From positions 52,480-116,479 of the forward strand of contig CACFSO010000002.1 of the NCBI GenBank assembly GCA_902568975.1: DNA of 64,000 nucleotides. The letters are read 5' to 3'. The first letter of the stretch is position 1. Each line of letters opens with the position of its first letter. The notes under the pieces are model-generated. The model did no database searches. It was not told where the DNA came from and saw nothing but the letters and a program-made list of their open reading frames with translations. This DNA is from an uncultured Pelagibacteraceae bacterium. GTDB lineage: Bacteria; Pseudomonadota; Alphaproteobacteria; Pelagibacterales; Pelagibacteraceae. The position numbers and the translations under genes were made by a program. This document shows, piece by piece, positions 55,292 through 63,847 of this stretch.

Positions 55292-56596
55292 TTAGATTTC
55301 ACTTCTAGCTTTCATTCTTTCATATAATAATCTTAAATTAATTCCAAAATTTAAAAAAGGCTGAGGTGGAAGCCAATTTGGTTTTATTCTTTCTTGGATA
55401 ATTGCAATTTCTCTTGAATTTTGATCTGAAGCCATCAAAGCTATTTGTTCTCCAAATAATGATCCAACACCAATTCCAGAACCATTATAACATCCTGCGG
55501 CATAAACATTGTTATCGATTTTTTCAAAAATTTGTGAACCATTTCCACTTCTACAAACTATTCCTGACCAACTTGACTCAATTATACCTTTTGGAAGAGA
55601 AGGAAACCTTTTGTATAAACCCATTTCATGAAATTTAACTCTTGAAAGTAATTTTGATTTACTCATAAATTTAGGATTAGTAATTTCAGCAGTATTTCTA
55701 ATTAATATTTTCCTATCTTTTGTAAATCTTATTGTTGCACCCATAGGTCTAATAGGTAATACGCCCCATTCTTTTGGACTACCAAGGAACTCGTATTCGC
55801 TATCACTTAAAGCTCTGGTCATACTAGCTGTCAAAGTAATAGGAAAACTATATCTATGTTTAATATTATTCGAACTCAAAAAACCATTTGTACAAAATAT
55901 AATTTTATCAGTGGTAATATTAGATTCTTCAAATTCACAATATATTTTTTGATTTAATTTTTTCCATTTTATTAATGGAGAATTTTCAAAAAGATCAATA
56001 TTTTTTGGCAAAGTATCAATCATTGCTCTCACTAATTTTGCGGGGTTTAAAAGAATTCCTCCTTCGGTATAAATAGATATTTTATAAAATTTTGTTCCAA
56101 GTTTATTTTTTAATTCATCTTCATAAACAATTTTATTTTTAAAGTTTAATTGAGATAAAAGTGTGCTAAATAATTTAGCTTTTTTCTCATCTTCAATTCT
56201 TGAAGATGCAAAATATTTTCCAGAATTGTTCCAATCACAGTCAACTTGATATTCTTTAACAAATTTCTTAACGGTTTTAATGCCTTCTTCGTAAATTTTA
56301 ACTTTTTTATTGTAATTTTTTAAATCTTTATTTGATGTAAAACCATCGTTTAAAGTAGTATCCACTAAGTAACCAGAGTTTCTACTGCTTCCGCCTTCTC
56401 CTGCTATTTGAGCATCAACTATAACTATTTTTTTATTTTTATGAATTTCTGATAAAGTTCTAGCTGCAGATAATCCGGTGTAACCAGCTCCAACAATTAA
56501 ATAATCACATATTATATCCTTTTTTAAAGATTTAATATTTGTTCTTTTAGGTAATTGATTTAACCAACCGCATCCATTATCATTAATAACAGTCAT
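55292..56596 (-). CDS. FAD-dependent oxidoreductase (DAO/PuuB-like)
   Basis: A 434-residue D-amino acid oxidase-fold flavoprotein. CDYLIVGAGYTGLSAARTL binds FAD at about residues 30-50, followed by GEGGSSRNSGYLVD. Near the C-terminus NVYAAGCYNGSGIGVGSLFGEQIALMAS completes the FAD site. The resemblance to gamma-glutamylputrescine oxidase and related amine oxidases suggests it oxidises an amine or amino acid, substrate unknown. It converges with the M23 gene and lies 39 bases downstream of xsc on the same strand. Confidence 0.85.
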   Translation of the reverse strand: MTVINDNGCGWLNQLPKRTNIKSLKKDIICDYLIVGAGYTGLSAARTLSEIHKNKKIVIVDAQIAGEGGSSRNSGYLVDTTLNDGFTSNKDLKNYNKKVKIYEEGIKTVKKFVKEYQVDCDWNNSGKYFASSRIEDEKKAKLFSTLLSQLNFKNKIVYEDELKNKLGTKFYKISIYTEGGILLNPAKLVRAMIDTLPKNIDLFENSPLIKWKKLNQKIYCEFEESNITTDKIIFCTNGFLSSNNIKHRYSFPITLTASMTRALSDSEYEFLGSPKEWGVLPIRPMGATIRFTKDRKILIRNTAEITNPKFMSKSKLLSRVKFHEMGLYKRFPSLPKGIIESSWSGIVCRSGNGSQIFEKIDNNVYAAGCYNGSGIGVGSLFGEQIALMASDQNSREIAIIQERIKPNWLPPQPFLNFGINLRLLYERMKARSEI

Positions 56597-56635
56597 CGAA
56601 CTATATTAGTTTTTACCTGATTTTTTAAATTATAA

Positions 56636-58420
56636 TTAGTTTACTAATGATTTTTGAGGTTTCATATCCTCTTTACTAATACCCGCTACTTTAACAGGTT
56701 TTTTCATTGCATCTCTTCTAAAAGGTTCTCCTAATTCTTGATTTAAAATAACCTCTATAAATGTTGTTATTCCTTTCTTTTGATCTTCGCACGACTGTTT
56801 AATTGCTGAAGTTGTTTCTTCCATTGTTTTAACTGTTACTCCTTTTAATCCACATGCAGTAGCAACTTTAGAATAACTGAGTTCTGGATCAAGTTCTGTG
56901 CCCACAAAATTATCTTCATACCAAAGTATAGAGTTTCTTTTTTCAGCTCCCCACTGATAATTTCTAAATATAACCATTGTAATTCCTGGCCATTCTTCTC
57001 TAGCACAAGAACTCATCTCATTCATACTTATTCCAAATGCTCCATCTCCAGCAAAACCAATTACTGGTGTGTTTGGACAGCCGATTTTTGCTCCAAGAAT
57101 GGAAGGAAATCCATAGCCGCAAGGACCGAATAATCCTGGAGATAAATATTTTCTTCCCTTTTCAAAAGTAGGATAAGCATTACCAATTGCACAATTATTT
57201 CCTATATCACTTGATATAATTACATCATCTGGCATAGCAACTTGAATAGCTCTCCAAGCTTGTCTTGGCGACATTCTATCTTTATCTCTTTCTCTAGCTT
57301 CTTTATTCCAAACTGTACCTGGATCATCTTCCTCATGATCTAAACCTGTTAGTGTTTGAAGCCAAGCAGATTTTGTTTTATGTATTAAATTTTTTCTATC
57401 TTCTCTTCCATTATCTCCAGCATTAGAAGAAAGTTTTCCAAATATCTGTTGTGAAACCATTTTGGCATCTCCACATATTCCTACTGTTACTTTCTTTGTT
57501 AAGCCAATTCTATCCGCATTCATATCAACTTGAATTACTTTTGCATTGTTTGGCCAATATTCAATTCCATAACATGGTAATGTTGAAAAAGGATTTAATC
57601 TAGTTCCTAAAGCTAAAACAACATCTGCTTTTGAAATTATTTCCATAGCAGCTTTAGAACCATTGTATCCTAATGGACCTACAGCTAAAGGATGGCTACC
57701 GGGAAAGCTATCGTTATGTTGATAACCATTGCATACTGGTGCATCTAATTTTTCTGCTAATTTTTTACATTCTTCAATTGCATTACCTATAACAACTCCA
57801 GCTCCTGATAAAATTACCGGAAATTTAGCCTCTGATAATAATTTTGCAGCTCTATTGATTGCTTCTTCTCCACCACCTTGTTTTTCAAATCTAACTATTG
57901 GAGGAATCTCAATATCTACTACCTTTGTCCAATAGTCCCTTGGAATATTTATTTGTGCGGGAGCTGATCCTCTAAATGCCTTTTCGATAACTCGGTTTAA
58001 TACTTCCGCCATCCTTGATGGGTCTCTTACCTCTTCTTGATAACAAACCATATCTTTAAACAAATTCATTTGTTCAACTTCCTGGAAACCTCCTTGGCCC
58101 ATTGTTTTATTAGCTGCTTGAGGAGTTACTAATAATAAAGGTGTGTGATTCCAATATGCGGTTTTGATTGGAGTAACCAAACCAGTTATTCCTGGTCCAT
58201 TTTGTGCAATTACCATAGACATTTTTCCAGTTGCTCTGGTATAGCCATCAGCAATCAATCCACCATTTGTTTCATGAGCAACATCCCAAAATGTAATACC
58301 TGCGGTTGGAAAGAGATCTGAAATTGGCATGAATGCAGATCCAATAATTCCAAAAGCATTTTCAATGCCATGTTTTTGAAGAACTTTTATAAAAGCTTCT
58401 TCTGTTGTCATTTTTGTCAT
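56636..58420 (-). CDS. xsc: Sulfoacetaldehyde acetyltransferase
   Basis: Thiamine diphosphate enzyme converting sulfoacetaldehyde plus phosphate to acetyl phosphate and sulfite. The sequence TTEEAFIKVLQKHGIENAFGIIGSAFMPISDLFP at the N-terminus and AHETNGGLIADGYTRATGKMSM are strongly Xsc-like. The C-terminal thiamine-binding GFAGDGAFGISMNEM motif is present. I use the ATG at 58420 instead of the TTG at 58426. About 594 residues, normal length. It diverges from suyA across about 92 bases. It would feed carbon to acetyl-P/acetyl-CoA and release sulfite to the neighbouring Apr system. Confidence 0.93.
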   Translation of the reverse strand: MTKMTTEEAFIKVLQKHGIENAFGIIGSAFMPISDLFPTAGITFWDVAHETNGGLIADGYTRATGKMSMVIAQNGPGITGLVTPIKTAYWNHTPLLLVTPQAANKTMGQGGFQEVEQMNLFKDMVCYQEEVRDPSRMAEVLNRVIEKAFRGSAPAQINIPRDYWTKVVDIEIPPIVRFEKQGGGEEAINRAAKLLSEAKFPVILSGAGVVIGNAIEECKKLAEKLDAPVCNGYQHNDSFPGSHPLAVGPLGYNGSKAAMEIISKADVVLALGTRLNPFSTLPCYGIEYWPNNAKVIQVDMNADRIGLTKKVTVGICGDAKMVSQQIFGKLSSNAGDNGREDRKNLIHKTKSAWLQTLTGLDHEEDDPGTVWNKEARERDKDRMSPRQAWRAIQVAMPDDVIISSDIGNNCAIGNAYPTFEKGRKYLSPGLFGPCGYGFPSILGAKIGCPNTPVIGFAGDGAFGISMNEMSSCAREEWPGITMVIFRNYQWGAEKRNSILWYEDNFVGTELDPELSYSKVATACGLKGVTVKTMEETTSAIKQSCEDQKKGITTFIEVILNQELGEPFRRDAMKKPVKVAGISKEDMKPQKSLVN

Positions 58421-58512
58421 AAACAATAAAACCTATTAAAAAAAAATTTATTTGCAATCGGAGAATTAATATATAGATTTAGTACTATTTTCTACAAGGA
58501 AATTTTGCCACA

Positions 58513-58800
58513 ATGGCCAATACAGATGTAATTATACACGATAAAAAAGACAACGTAGGAGTTGTTGTAATAGAAAAAGTAAATAAAGCACAAGATTGTG
58601 AATGCTGGATCATGGAAGATGACTCATCAACAAAAATTCAATCAATTAGCGATATACCTTTAGGTCACAAAATAGCAATGGTTGATTTTAATGAAGGAGA
58701 TACGATTATAAAATACGGTCATGATATAGGGAAAGTAGTTAAATCAATTAAAAAAGGTGAACATGTTCATGTTCACAATGTAAAAACTAAAAAGTGGTAA
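58513..58800 (+). CDS. suyA: (2R)-sulfolactate sulfo-lyase alpha subunit
   Basis: A 95-residue SAF-domain protein. The segment [30 protein letters not shown] and the ending [14 protein letters not shown] correspond to SuyA and to the N-terminal domain of altronate dehydratase. The adjacent large subunit and xsc favour sulfolactate sulfo-lyase, which splits 3-sulfolactate into pyruvate and sulfite. A sugar-acid dehydratase small subunit is the alternative. A Shine-Dalgarno-like AAGGA lies about 12 bases upstream of the ATG. suyB starts one base after its stop. Confidence 0.82.
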   Translation: MANTDVIIHDKKDNVGVVVIEKVNKAQDCECWIMEDDSSTKIQSISDIPLGHKIAMVDFNEGDTIIKYGHDIGKVVKSIKKGEHVHVHNVKTKKW

Positions 58801-58801
58801 A

Positions 58802-59968
58802 ATGGAAATTCCAAAAAGTTTTTTAGGTTATAAAAGAGAAAATGGTAGAGTCGGTACAAGAAATCATGTGGTAATTCTTCCTGTGGACGATATTTCTAAT
58901 GCGTGTGCAGAAGCTGTTGCAAATAATATAAAAGGTACCTTTGCTATTCCTCATGCGTATGGGAGGCTTCAGTTTGGTGCTGACTTAGAATTGTTTTTTG
59001 ATACGATGATTGGTACTGGAAAGAATCCAAATGTAGCAGCTTGTATTGTTATTGGAATTGAACCTAAGTGGACAAAAAAAATTGTTGATGCAATTACGAC
59101 TACTGGAAAACCTGTAGAAGGTTTTAGTATAGAGGGTTCGGGTGATATTAAAACTATAATGAAAGCATCCCAAAAAGCACAAGAATTTTCACAGTGGGCT
59201 TCGGAAAAACAAAGAGAAGAATGTCCTATAAGTGATTTATGGATTTCAGTTAAATGTGGAGAATCGGATACAACATCTGGTATGGCAGCAAATCCTGCTG
59301 TAGGAAATTTAATGGATAAATTAGAACCTTTGGGAGTACATTTATGTTTTGGCGAAACATCAGAACTTACAGGAGCCGAAAAGGTTTGTGCTTTGAGAGG
59401 AAAAACATCAGAAGCTTCAAAAAAATTTATGAAAACATGGAGTGATTATAATGATTTTATACTTAAAGAAGCAACTAACGACCTTTCAGAAAGCCAGCCA
59501 ACAGCCGGTAATATTGCAGGTGGTCTAACAACAATCGAAGAAAAAGCATTCGGTAATTTTCAGAAAATTGGATCAAGAAAATTTATTGATGTATTAACAC
59601 CAGCAGAGGAGCCAAAAAAAGGTCCAGGATTATATTTTATGGATACTTCATCTGCCGCTGGTGAATGTCTAACTTTACAAGCGGCAGCTGGGTTTAATAT
59701 TCATTTATTTCCAACTGGGCAAGGTAATATTATTGGTAATGCAATAGAACCTGTTGTCAAATTAACCGGTAATCCAAGTACAGCTAAAAACATGAAAGAA
59801 CATATTGATTTAGATGTTTCTAAAATTTTAAAACGAGAAATGAACATGGATCAAGCTGGTGATGAATTAATTAAAACTACTATTAAAGCAGCCAGTGGTA
59901 GATTGACTTGTGCTGAAGTTTTGGGTCATAAAGAATTTATTATGACAAAATTATTTAGAAGCGCTTAA
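58802..59968 (+). CDS. suyB: (2R)-sulfolactate sulfo-lyase beta subunit
   Basis: A 388-residue UxaA-family large subunit, iron-dependent lyase. The start [21 protein letters not shown] is the family signature; [20 protein letters not shown] and [23 protein letters not shown] follow. Cys residues likely to hold an Fe-S cluster are present. It pairs with suyA one base upstream. With Xsc next door both are expected to yield sulfite from marine sulfonates. Altronate/galactarate dehydratase is the main alternative for this fold. It converges with the cytochrome gene after 3 bases. Confidence 0.82.
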   Translation: MEIPKSFLGYKRENGRVGTRNHVVILPVDDISNACAEAVANNIKGTFAIPHAYGRLQFGADLELFFDTMIGTGKNPNVAACIVIGIEPKWTKKIVDAITTTGKPVEGFSIEGSGDIKTIMKASQKAQEFSQWASEKQREECPISDLWISVKCGESDTTSGMAANPAVGNLMDKLEPLGVHLCFGETSELTGAEKVCALRGKTSEASKKFMKTWSDYNDFILKEATNDLSESQPTAGNIAGGLTTIEEKAFGNFQKIGSRKFIDVLTPAEEPKKGPGLYFMDTSSAAGECLTLQAAAGFNIHLFPTGQGNIIGNAIEPVVKLTGNPSTAKNMKEHIDLDVSKILKREMNMDQAGDELIKTTIKAASGRLTCAEVLGHKEFIMTKLFRSA

Positions 59969-59971
59969 AAA

Positions 59972-60277
59972 TTATTTTCCAGCAGTTTCAGATACAAAAT
60001 ATGAAACTGCGTTAATTTCTTCCTCTGTAAGAATTCCTTCAAATCTAGGCATGACGCCTATACCATTTTTAACTGAGTTCATAACTTGAGACATGATAGG
60101 TGCCAGTTGGTCCAAATTTGGCCCAATCTGTCCCTGTGAACTGGCAGCTTGCAAAGTATGGCAGGTGCCACATTGAGCTTTATTTTTATATACATCTAGA
60201 CCAAGATCCATTTTATCATTTGAAAAAACTTGACTTGAATTAATTAAAAAAAACAAAATAAATAAAGCTTTTTTCAT
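59972..60277 (-). CDS. Small periplasmic class I cytochrome c
   Basis: A 101-residue c-type cytochrome. A signal peptide (MKKALFILFFLINSSQVFS) is followed by the haem-binding CGTCH at about residues 36-40 and a later Met in VMPRFEG (about residue 76) as the likely axial ligand. It ends EEEINAVSYFVSE, as in many monohaem cytochromes. It is the last gene of the aprM-B-A-orf116 run (6 bases after orf116), so it could carry electrons from sulfite oxidation. Any other role is open. Confidence 0.82.
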   Translation of the reverse strand: MKKALFILFFLINSSQVFSNDKMDLGLDVYKNKAQCGTCHTLQAASSQGQIGPNLDQLAPIMSQVMNSVKNGIGVMPRFEGILTEEEINAVSYFVSETAGK

Positions 60278-60283
60278 AAAAAG

Positions 60284-60634
60284 TTAAAATATAGTAGCTC
60301 CAAAAACTTTAACCTGATCTCCTTCTTCACCTAATACAAGTCTGCCTAAAAATTCTCCAGGAATTTTTGTACTTTTTTGTTTATATAGTACTGTAACATA
60401 TAAACCTCTCCTAAGACATCCAAATGCTTTACTATCATCTGAAAGGGTAGATATTAGTTCATTGCTAGACCATTGTTTTCCAAGTTCAACTTCATTTGCT
60501 CCATAAAGCATCTGAGATGAAAGATCTTTTGTAAAACTGCCATAATCTTTAATATTAGAAGACCTTAATAAATTTTGCCAAATTGGATCGGCTATTTTAA
60601 TAATTTCCTCATCGGATTTATCTAAAAAACTCAT
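60284..60634 (-). CDS. Unknown protein in the apr operon
   Basis: A 116-residue protein I do not recognise. No signal peptide or membrane segment is visible, so it is probably cytoplasmic. It has an acidic N-terminal helix (FLDKSDEEIIKIADPIWQNLL) and a C-terminal half with possible beta strands (GCLRRGLYVTVLYKQKS, GRLVLGEEGDQVKVFGATIF). It lies 19 bases after aprA and 6 before the cytochrome c, with no separate promoter space. Operon position suggests an accessory role in AprBA assembly, maturation or activity, but this is inference. Confidence 0.75.
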   Translation of the reverse strand: MSFLDKSDEEIIKIADPIWQNLLRSSNIKDYGSFTKDLSSQMLYGANEVELGKQWSSNELISTLSDDSKAFGCLRRGLYVTVLYKQKSTKIPGEFLGRLVLGEEGDQVKVFGATIF

Positions 60635-60653
60635 TATATTTTAAAAAATTATT

Positions 60654-60956
60654 TTAAGAAGCTTGTTTCTTCTCTTTATCATCAACTATATGATAAACTG
60701 GTTTTTTTTCCATTAAGAATTTACCAGTCTCAGTGTCTCTGCTTGAAACAGTTAAACAATGCCAGTTTTCATCATCTAACTTCATATAATCTCCTCTATA
60801 GTAATATCCTGGCCAACGTGTTTCTTGTCTAAAAAGAGTATGTTCGGTTACGCACTGGGATGTAAGAGTTCTATGTTTTAATTCCCAAGCTCTCATTAAT
60901 TGGTGATAGTCTTCAGCGCCTAAATTTTCAAGATCTTCTTGCAACCATTCTAGCAA
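60654..60956 (-). pseudogene. aprA: AprA C-terminal segment, out of frame with the main aprA ORF
   Basis: This ORF encodes the C-terminal ~100 residues of adenylylsulfate reductase alpha. LEWLQEDLENLGAEDYHQLM and RAWELKHRTL are recognisable. The frame actually opens at GGA CTA GAG directly after the A-run at 60966-60973. Removing one A would join it to the upstream ORF as NENTLKK-GLELLEWLQ and give a normal ~617-residue AprA. It is therefore the displaced 3' end of aprA, not a separate gene. The listed start is a TTG that is unlikely to initiate. Confidence 0.85.
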
Positions 60957-62508
60957 CTCTAGTCCTTTTTTTTAGAGTATTTTCATTAGTCATATAATTA
61001 TAAGTTATACCTCCTACATACTCATCCATTATTTTCTGTAATCTCTGAAGACCTTGAATTGGAGAAATGTAACTTGGAGAAACAGTTCCTCCAGTAATTT
61101 CATTTCTACCAACTGTATAGTTTTCCATAGGTTTATAAATGACTTCTTTTAAATTTTGATATTGTCTTTCTGAAACTTGAATACCGTTAGCTTTTTTGTC
61201 TTGGATATATTTAACTGCAGCTTTAGCGGCCAATCTTCCTTCGGTAAAAGAACCTGATGAAAATTTATGAGCACTTCCTCCAACAGTATCTCCTGCTCCA
61301 AACAAGCCTTCCACTGACATCATTCTATTATAACCCCAAAAATAATCATCAGGAGCTATATCTTCTGGGCCACTTACCCATGCTCCTGAACAAGTTGCAT
61401 GGGAACCCATTACATATGGTTCAGATGTAGTTAGTTCTGGATTTGTATATTTTGGATCAATATTTTGTGATGCCCAAACAACAGCTTGACCAACAGTCAT
61501 GCCTAGAAAATTTTCCCATCCGATGGTTTCTAAATGTGGGTCTTGAAAGGCTTCTTTTGTAACCATATGAATTGGTCCACCACCTGCCATAACTTCCTGT
61601 ATAAAAGCATGGTTACGTAAACAAGTTGGAGTTGGGTGATGATCTATATATTCTCCAACTAGCTCTTTAGTTTTTTCATACCATTTCTTCTCATAATTTT
61701 CACCATTTGCATTTTGAGTGTAAGTTTTTAAATGTAAAAAATATGCTCCTACAGGTCCATAACCATCTTTAAATCTACATAAAACAATTCTATTTTCCAT
61801 TTGTGTCATTTTAGCTCCAACAGCTATAGGAAGTGCGTAAGCTGAACCATTGCTCCATGGAGCATACCAAGTTCTTCCCATTCCTTCTCCTACTGCTCTC
61901 GGTTTAAAAATATGTGAAGCTCCACCAGCTGCTACTATTACAGTTTTAGACTTAAAAACATAATAATCTCCAGTCCTCATGTTAAAACCTACTGCTCCAC
62001 CTATTCTATTTTGCTTACTTTCATCTTTTAAAAGATGAGTAATCATTATTCTATTGTAAATTTTATCTGCTGATTTTTTTGCAGCTTCTGCAACAATTGG
62101 TTTATAGCTTTCGCCATGTATCATTATTTGCCACTTACCTTCTCTTTGATATCTACCTTCTTTGTTTTTCATCATTGGCAGACCCCATTCGTCAAACATA
62201 TGCACTGTTGAATCTACATGCCTTGCCATATCATAACCTAGATCCTCTCTAACAAGACCCATTAAGTCATTTCTTGCATAACGAACATGATCCTCTGGCA
62301 TATTCTCACCCCATTGCATACCCATATAACAATTGATTGCATATAGGCCCTGCGCAACAGCTCCGCTTCTATCTATGTTTGCTTTTTCTACACAAATTAT
62401 TTTTAAATCTCTTCCCCAATGTCTGGCTTCAAATGCGGCGCCGGTACCAGCCATACCTCCACCAACTACTAGAACATCACACTCTTCATAAATAGTTTTT
62501 CTAGCCAT
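60928..62508 (-). CDS. aprA: Adenylylsulfate reductase alpha subunit (frameshifted near the 3' end)
   Basis: FAD subunit of APS reductase, which in this lineage probably oxidises sulfite plus AMP to APS. The N-terminal VVGGGMAGTGAAFEARHWG binds FAD. The IVAAGGASHIFKPRAVGEGMG, CRFKDGYGPVGAYFLH and FGAGDTVGGSAHKFSSGSFTEGR segments are strongly AprA-like. After KK at about residue 514 the ORF runs into 12 foreign residues (RTRVARMVARRS) and stops. The correct C-terminus continues in another frame, so the gene is split by one extra A in an 8-A run. The start overlaps the aprB stop by one base. Confidence 0.9.
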   Translation of the reverse strand: MARKTIYEECDVLVVGGGMAGTGAAFEARHWGRDLKIICVEKANIDRSGAVAQGLYAINCYMGMQWGENMPEDHVRYARNDLMGLVREDLGYDMARHVDSTVHMFDEWGLPMMKNKEGRYQREGKWQIMIHGESYKPIVAEAAKKSADKIYNRIMITHLLKDESKQNRIGGAVGFNMRTGDYYVFKSKTVIVAAGGASHIFKPRAVGEGMGRTWYAPWSNGSAYALPIAVGAKMTQMENRIVLCRFKDGYGPVGAYFLHLKTYTQNANGENYEKKWYEKTKELVGEYIDHHPTPTCLRNHAFIQEVMAGGGPIHMVTKEAFQDPHLETIGWENFLGMTVGQAVVWASQNIDPKYTNPELTTSEPYVMGSHATCSGAWVSGPEDIAPDDYFWGYNRMMSVEGLFGAGDTVGGSAHKFSSGSFTEGRLAAKAAVKYIQDKKANGIQVSERQYQNLKEVIYKPMENYTVGRNEITGGTVSPSYISPIQGLQRLQKIMDEYVGGITYNYMTNENTLKKRTRVARMVARRS

Positions 62509-62978
62509 TAATAGTAAACTCCTTTTTTAAAAACACTTTTCTCAACTTTGGGTAATTCTTCATTCGTGTTTAATCCTTGAGGTTCTGAATATAAAATTTG
62601 AGAATTCATTTCTCCCTGGTTTGGTTTATCTCCATCAGCTAATTTAGGAATAAATTTTCCCCATGGTTTAGTAGTTATTGGAGAAATAAAATCTTTAACT
62701 GTTCCATTTCTAAATTTAATTTTCCAAGATATTGTTCCTTTTTCTTCCTCTCTTCTAACTCTAACACTATGTCCCATCGGTGCAAAATCTGCGTATCCAC
62801 GAACATCAATTGCATGATTAGGACATGCTTTTACACAAGAATAACATTCCCAACAGAAGTTAGGTTCAATGTTTTTTGCACGTCTAATTGTTTCATCAAT
62901 ATGCATAATATCAGAAGGGCAAATATCTACGCAATGGCCACATCCATCACATCTAGTCATGTATACAAAAGTTGACAT
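62508..62978 (-). CDS. aprB: Adenylylsulfate reductase beta subunit
   Basis: Iron-sulfur subunit of APS reductase, 156 residues. Two 4Fe-4S motifs are visible: CDGCGHCVDICPSD at about residues 10-20 and CWECYSCVKACPNHAID at about 42-56. The C-terminal tail (TTKPWGKFIPKLADGDKP) wraps around AprA in known structures. It shares one base with the aprA start and follows aprM by 21 bases. Confidence 0.95.
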   Translation of the reverse strand: MSTFVYMTRCDGCGHCVDICPSDIMHIDETIRRAKNIEPNFCWECYSCVKACPNHAIDVRGYADFAPMGHSVRVRREEEKGTISWKIKFRNGTVKDFISPITTKPWGKFIPKLADGDKPNQGEMNSQILYSEPQGLNTNEELPKVEKSVFKKGVYY

Positions 62979-62999
62979 ATTTAATTTTTCTCTATCATA

Positions 63000-63800
63000 T
63001 TAATAATGTTTTGGCTCTTCTCTTTTTATACCCAAGCCAAATTTTTCAGGTGCATCTGCTGGGGGCGGCAAATTATCTCTAGAGCCGTCAGCTTCAGCTA
63101 AATTTTTTTGTATTGCGGCCCCGGGTTTATAAAACATATGTGCAAATTTTGACCAATATACACCTCCAAACAATACAAGATTTGATAAAATATAAAAAAC
63201 TAAAAATACTTTATCATCCCATCTATCGTTAAGATTTAATGATTGAAGAAACGACCAAGCTAAACCAAAAAGAGAAGAAGCTATAAGAGCTAGAACAAAT
63301 AAGTCTGCTTTAATAATTCTGTACCAAGGTTGAGCTTCTGAGTAAACATCAACTCTTAAAAAAAACCAGAACCATGATCCTCCTACCACTGTCATTATAG
63401 CGCCCATGTGCCAGATAATTGGCCAAACTGAAGGTGTATCAGAAGATGGAGATGAATAACAAAAAATCATTATTACTGAGGCAGCCCAAAATAAAATAGT
63501 ACCATACATACCAAGAAGATGAGCAGCTCTTCTTTGTCCGGCTCCTAGTTCAGATGTAGTGGCAATGTCACTAACTATAGTTTTAGAAATTACAGAAATT
63601 TTTTCACTAGTGGTTAAAGTTTTAGTTGCAGATAATTTTGCTTTTTTTGCATTTTCAAAAAAATATTTTACATTTTTTTTATGAATAATATCTATTAGAG
63701 TTCCAACAATAACTAACAATATCATAAAAACCACAAATGATTGAATAAATATCAGTGAAATACTTTCAGATAATACTGCAAATGGATTAATAGATAACAT
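63000..63800 (-). CDS. aprM: Putative membrane anchor of APS reductase (AprM)
   Basis: A 266-residue membrane protein with about five or six hydrophobic segments; start placed at the ATG at 63800 (MLSINPFAVL) behind a GGGGGA Shine-Dalgarno. The ORF track start 17 codons earlier would overlap the upstream gene's stop. Histidines in the membrane segments (AAHLLGMYG, IWHMGAIM) could hold haem, as in related redox anchors (inference). AprM-type proteins co-occurring with aprBA are known in SAR11 and other bacteria lacking the Qmo complex. It would transfer electrons between AprBA and the respiratory chain. The C-terminal tail (PPPADAPEKFGLGIKREEP) is soluble. Confidence 0.85.
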   Translation of the reverse strand: MLSINPFAVLSESISLIFIQSFVVFMILLVIVGTLIDIIHKKNVKYFFENAKKAKLSATKTLTTSEKISVISKTIVSDIATTSELGAGQRRAAHLLGMYGTILFWAASVIMIFCYSSPSSDTPSVWPIIWHMGAIMTVVGGSWFWFFLRVDVYSEAQPWYRIIKADLFVLALIASSLFGLAWSFLQSLNLNDRWDDKVFLVFYILSNLVLFGGVYWSKFAHMFYKPGAAIQKNLAEADGSRDNLPPPADAPEKFGLGIKREEPKHY

Positions 63801-63847
63801 TATAGTTTCCCCCGAACTAAGGTTTTTAGTATAGATAAGATAATAGA

